From assembly GCA_009733775.1 (NCBI GenBank), contig WOGZ01000343.1, positions 1 through 33,478 on the forward strand: DNA of 33,478 nt, given 5' to 3'. Each line of letters begins with the position of its first letter. Position 1 is the first letter of the stretch. Origin of the DNA: Alectoria sarmentosa (lineage: Eukaryota; Ascomycota; Lecanoromycetes; Lecanorales; Parmeliaceae). The translations under genes were made by a program, and so were the position numbers. This document shows, in pieces, positions 31,701-33,478 of the stretch. The notes beneath the pieces are model-generated. The model did not search any database. It was not told the DNA's origin and worked only from the letters and a program-made list of their open reading frames with translations.

Positions 31701-33478
31701 TTATTAAAATTGCATAATCTTGATTATTAAATTCAATTAATTAAACATTTTTATTATCTTTATTTATAATTTAAAATAAATTAAAATTATCGTTAATTTA
31801 TTATTCGACGAATTAATTATCGATCGATTTGATTTAATAATATAAATGTTCAAATTGAAATTAAAGATTTTTATAAACGATATTTTAAAGAAGAAAATAT
31901 TTAATAAGCTTTTTTTCATTTCTCTTAATAAATTCACTTATAATAAATCTTTTAAAAACACATTAATTAAATAATTAATGTAAATTATAGTTTTTAAAGA
32001 TGCTTTTAACATTATTTAACTTTTTATACGTCGTAATTTTTATTTATAAATTTTATAATGCTTTTAGATTTTTTCTTTTTATTTCGAAAATCGAATTACG
32101 ATCGATTGAAATTTTAATAATTAATTTTAATTTTAATTGACTTTTATTCGTAAAAGATCGAATTTTAATATATTATTATATTATAAAATTTCAAAAACGA
32201 GAATTATCGTATATTTATATATTTATTATATTATATTTTGAAAATCGTTATTTAAACGTTAACGAGATAAACGTTATTATTAATATTAAAATCTTTAATT
32301 ATATACGATTTTTCAATCTTTATATCATCGTGATTAAATATATAATTTATAATAATTATAATTATTACGTTATAAATAAAACGAATATCGTTTTATTTTA
32401 TTAAAATTCGAACAAAAATTAATGCAATAAACGATTTTTAAAGAAATTTAATAATTATATTATCTTTAAATTAAACATTAAATATTTTATTTGTCGTCGA
32501 TATAAATTTATTATAATTTCAAAAAATGAATTTAAATAAAATTGCTAAATAATATTTTATAATTCGTATTTATTAATTAAATATAATATTTATATTAATA
32601 TAAAAATTTACGTTAACGTTAAAACTTATAAATATATTTTTAAATACGTTCACAAAAATAATAATTAAAACAATTTTTAAATAAAGGAAATAAACGAAAA
32701 TGATATAATAAATTCGATAAATGAGATTTAAAAATATCGAAACGCACGTTAAATGAAATTAATAAAAGTTTATTAAAAAACATTTAATTTTAAATTATAT
32801 AATTATAATTTTATTATAAAGCGATTATTTATTCATTTTTCAAATTAATAAATTGTAGTTTTTAATAATAAGTTTCAATTATTTAATACAATAATAATAA
32901 ACAAACGTTAATTTTTTTTTATAATTCTTTTTCAATCAAATATACGACGTTGATAATAAAAATAATTAATAAATTTTCTTTATATTAATTTAACGAAACA
33001 TTACGTTTTAGAAAAAAATACTTAAAACATTTAAAAATGAAGTTCACATTAAAAACGCATCGATATTATTATGAAAATATATCATATTAATCTCAACGTA
33101 AACGAATTTTATTATTTACGTTTTCTTTTTTTAAACGTATCAAATTCTTTATTTTATAAAGATTTATAAATAATAAATAATAATCTTTTTTCAAGTTATT
33201 ATGTCGTTTATATAATAAAAAATCTCACGCATAATAACGTCGAATAAAATTAAGTTTTAAAAAAAGCATATATTTAAAAAAGCGAAAGTTGTTTATAAAG
33301 TTTATTCGTAATAATTTTATTTAATTGTAAACTTAATAAATTATTTAATTTATAAAATAAATATAAAACGAAATATATAATATAATTTAATTAATATATA
33401 AAGGTGTCTTAATTGCGAAAAAAGAAAATTATCGCGCTATTTATTATAATAAAATATTATCACTTTTTTTAATATAAT
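28750..33478. other. Second AT-rich, gene-free block (continues past the window)
   Basis: At least 4.7 kb of very AT-rich DNA. Like the first block it keeps cytosines largely in CpG and has few CpA/TpG, but it contains more CT/TC-rich patches (for example 30030-30140), so it may be less decayed or derive from another element. Open frames are short and AT-biased, with no recognisable transposase, reverse transcriptase or integrase motif. Short tandem pieces occur, such as two copies of ACAATTATTTTTTAA near 29279-29308. I see no gene or RNA in it. Confidence 0.82.

Overview
The window is nuclear DNA of a filamentous ascomycete (Pezizomycotina). The evidence is multi-exon genes with short GT-AG introns (about 46-78 nt), clear fungal orthologues (LST8, CEX1, GCD7, NEM1, SHB17, GRX5, branched-chain aminotransferase, ECT1), and a bipartite composition in which ordinary gene DNA alternates with extremely AT-rich, gene-free blocks that look RIP-degraded. 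One class of intron here looks like the introner-like elements described from Dothideomycetes, which makes that class a reasonable but unproven guess. All gene models and exon joints were assembled by eye from reading frames, splice signals and remembered family features; no search was run.

Layout. 1-125: pyrimidine repeat. 126-1331 (+): SUR7-like four-helix membrane protein. 2009-5887 (-): large unrecognised, mostly disordered protein with a coiled coil, a threefold 37-residue repeat and a SUMO-interaction-like motif. 6545-7641 (+): LST8. 7987-10770 (-): CEX1/SCYL1-type pseudokinase in nine exons. 11803-13366 (-): eIF2B beta (GCD7). 14003-15666 (+): NEM1-type phosphatase. 16028-17025 (+): SHB17. 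17221-17587 (-): broken 3' remnant of a phosphopantothenoylcysteine decarboxylase gene. 17588-about 21640: first AT-rich block, beginning with an 85-bp inverted repeat that abuts the broken gene. 21915-28392: a gene island with GRX5, a lysine-rich coiled-coil protein, the branched-chain aminotransferase and ECT1 (-). About 28750-33478: second AT-rich block, running off the window.

The genes form no cluster. They are housekeeping functions: TORC1/2 (LST8), tRNA export/Golgi traffic (CEX1), translation initiation (GCD7), lipid control (NEM1, ECT1), riboneogenesis (SHB17), Fe-S biogenesis (GRX5) and branched-chain amino acids.

The most interesting signal is a family of related long introns (135-148 nt): one in the SUR7-like gene (975-1122) and four in the aminotransferase gene (24894-25868). 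They share sequence over their length, end around a common motif CTGACTCCGAAATCAT containing the probable branch site, and can fold around a central hairpin whose stem sequence changes between copies while pairing is kept. They look like an introner-like element family: mobile or multiplying spliceosomal introns.
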